Assembly: GCA_937872005.1 (NCBI GenBank)
Contig: CALMPQ010000065.1
Span: 1-6,821, forward strand
Direction: 5' to 3'
DNA: 6,821 nucleotides
Origin: an uncultured Propioniciclava sp.
GTDB lineage: Bacteria; Actinomycetota; Actinomycetes; Propionibacteriales; Propionibacteriaceae
Below the pieces are notes generated by a model. It saw only the letters and a list, made by a program, of their open reading frames with translations. It was not told where the DNA came from and did no database searches. Positions 6,117 to 6,821 of the stretch are shown piece by piece. The position numbers and the translations under genes were made by a program. The stretch's first letter is position 1. The number at the start of each line of letters is the position of its first letter.

Positions 6117-6122
6117 CTCGGA

Positions 6123-6821
6123 TCAGAAGCCCGACACGTTGTGCGGCGGCACGTCGGTGCGGAACAGCCGGGTCAGCGCCGCCACGTCGGCGGGCGCCCC
6201 CGTAATCAGGCCGGCCCCGGCCAGCGTGCGGGCGTCCACCACCCCGAAGTAGAGGCTGGCCAGCGCGCGCACGTCGACCCGCACGAGGTCGGACGCCTCG
6301 GCGATCGCTTCCACGCTCGCCCGGCCCCCGGACGCCTCAACCCGGTAGCAGCCCGCGGCGAACCCGAGCGGGTCGTCGACGATGAAGGCCACCGAACCGT
6401 CGGTGTCGAACCAGCGCACCCCGAGGGCGCCCGGCACGTCGAGGACGCGCAGCCAGGTCCAGTCGCCGCTCTCGGTGAGCTTGAGCTGACGCGGGTCGGC
6501 CAGCGCCCAGGGCAGCGGTGAGACGGGGGAGAGGCGGCGGATCTTGACCTTCTTGGCCAGGTCCACCGAGCCCAGGAACTGCCACAGCGCCAACTCGGCG
6601 GCGTCGTCGACGGCCAGCAGGTCGTGGACGGTGATGGTCTCCGAGTCCCAGTCGAACGACCAGGCCAGGACGCCGTCGGGCGCGCCGTCGGCGGCGTAGT
6701 GGATCGCGGTGCGCCGCTTGGCATCGGGGGCGTTCTTGTCGAAGTCCCAGGCCCCGCTCAACAGCGGTTCGTAGAACGACAGCCGGTCGTGCGACCCCCG
6801 GTGGGTGCGGTGGAACGCCTC
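6123..6821 (-). CDS. Eis-family GNAT N-acetyltransferase, C-terminal part (5' end outside window)
   Basis: The frame stays open to the window edge, giving the last 232 residues of a protein that is typically about 400 long. The visible part begins in EAFHRTHRGSHDRLSFYEPLL and should hold most of the second GNAT-like domain followed by the SCP2-like C-terminal domain. Family marks are WTWLRVLDVPGALGVRWF (about 121-138), DDPLGFAAGCYRVEA (about 149-163), then DVRALASLYFG. A TTG at 6761 is a poor start because homology continues upstream of it. Eis proteins acetylate amines, including lysines and aminoglycosides, with acetyl-CoA in the cytoplasm. The protein ends in Phe (VSGF); in M. tuberculosis Eis the C-terminal Phe carboxylate is reported to take part in catalysis, which fits. 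The acetyl-CoA-binding domain is not visible, so activity and substrate cannot be judged. It appears to be a separate unit from the PTS operon. Family-level call only. Confidence 0.82.
   Translation of the reverse strand, partial: EAFHRTHRGSHDRLSFYEPLLSGAWDFDKNAPDAKRRTAIHYAADGAPDGVLAWSFDWDSETITVHDLLAVDDAAELALWQFLGSVDLAKKVKIRRLSPVSPLPWALADPRQLKLTESGDWTWLRVLDVPGALGVRWFDTDGSVAFIVDDPLGFAAGCYRVEASGGRASVEAIAEASDLVRVDVRALASLYFGVVDARTLAGAGLITGAPADVAALTRLFRTDVPPHNVSGF

Noticed and set aside
6759..6761. TTG as the start of a short 212-residue protein
   Set aside because: The reading frame and the Eis-like similarity continue without a stop to the window edge, so the gene is a fragment of a longer one rather than a short gene.

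Overview
The window is high-GC DNA, clearly above 65% by eye, and every gene I can support lies on the minus strand. GC content, GTG starts, a SD-less and possibly leaderless gene, and the family mix (Eis-type acetyltransferase, PTS EIIBCA with a LicT/BglG antiterminator, medium-chain-type acyl-CoA ligase) fit a high-GC Gram-positive (Actinomycetota). The genus cannot be fixed from this sequence.

From the right end, which is upstream for this strand, the layout is as follows. (1) At 6123-6821 is the 3' part of an Eis-family N-acetyltransferase gene whose 5' end lies outside the window. It is followed by a 13-bp GC-rich hairpin. (2) At 5942-6122 is a compact regulatory region: a probable promoter, a short 5' hairpin, a LicT/BglG-type ribonucleic antiterminator (RAT), an overlapping intrinsic terminator with a U tract, a GNRA-capped hairpin and a Shine-Dalgarno sequence. 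(3) At 3905-5941 is a three-domain PTS permease (EIIB-EIIC-EIIA, beta-glucoside family), followed 4 nt later by (4) its PRD antiterminator gene at 3052-3900. (5) A 74-nt gap with a weak hairpin, a perfect 7-bp-arm inverted repeat and a possible leaderless promoter separates this from (6) an AMP-dependent acyl-CoA synthetase at 1235-2977. That gene is coupled by a 1-nt gap to (7) an MFS transporter at 70-1233. The last 69 nt hold a short repeat-like element.

The PTS unit reads as a closed circuit. The permease imports and phosphorylates a sugar. Without sugar its EIIB should keep the antiterminator phosphorylated on PRD1 and inactive, so transcription stops at the leader terminator. With sugar the antiterminator is dephosphorylated, binds the RAT and lets RNA polymerase through into the permease and antiterminator genes. 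No phospho-glycosidase is present in the window, so the sugar is not settled. The ligase/MFS pair appears to be a separate transcription unit: a carboxylic-acid-activating enzyme with a transporter that may carry its substrate or a related compound.

I found no mobile element, CRISPR array, tRNA or rRNA, and nothing that looks like an entirely new system. The richest part is the leader at 5942-6122, where a promoter, a terminator hairpin and an RNA switch are packed into about 180 nt.
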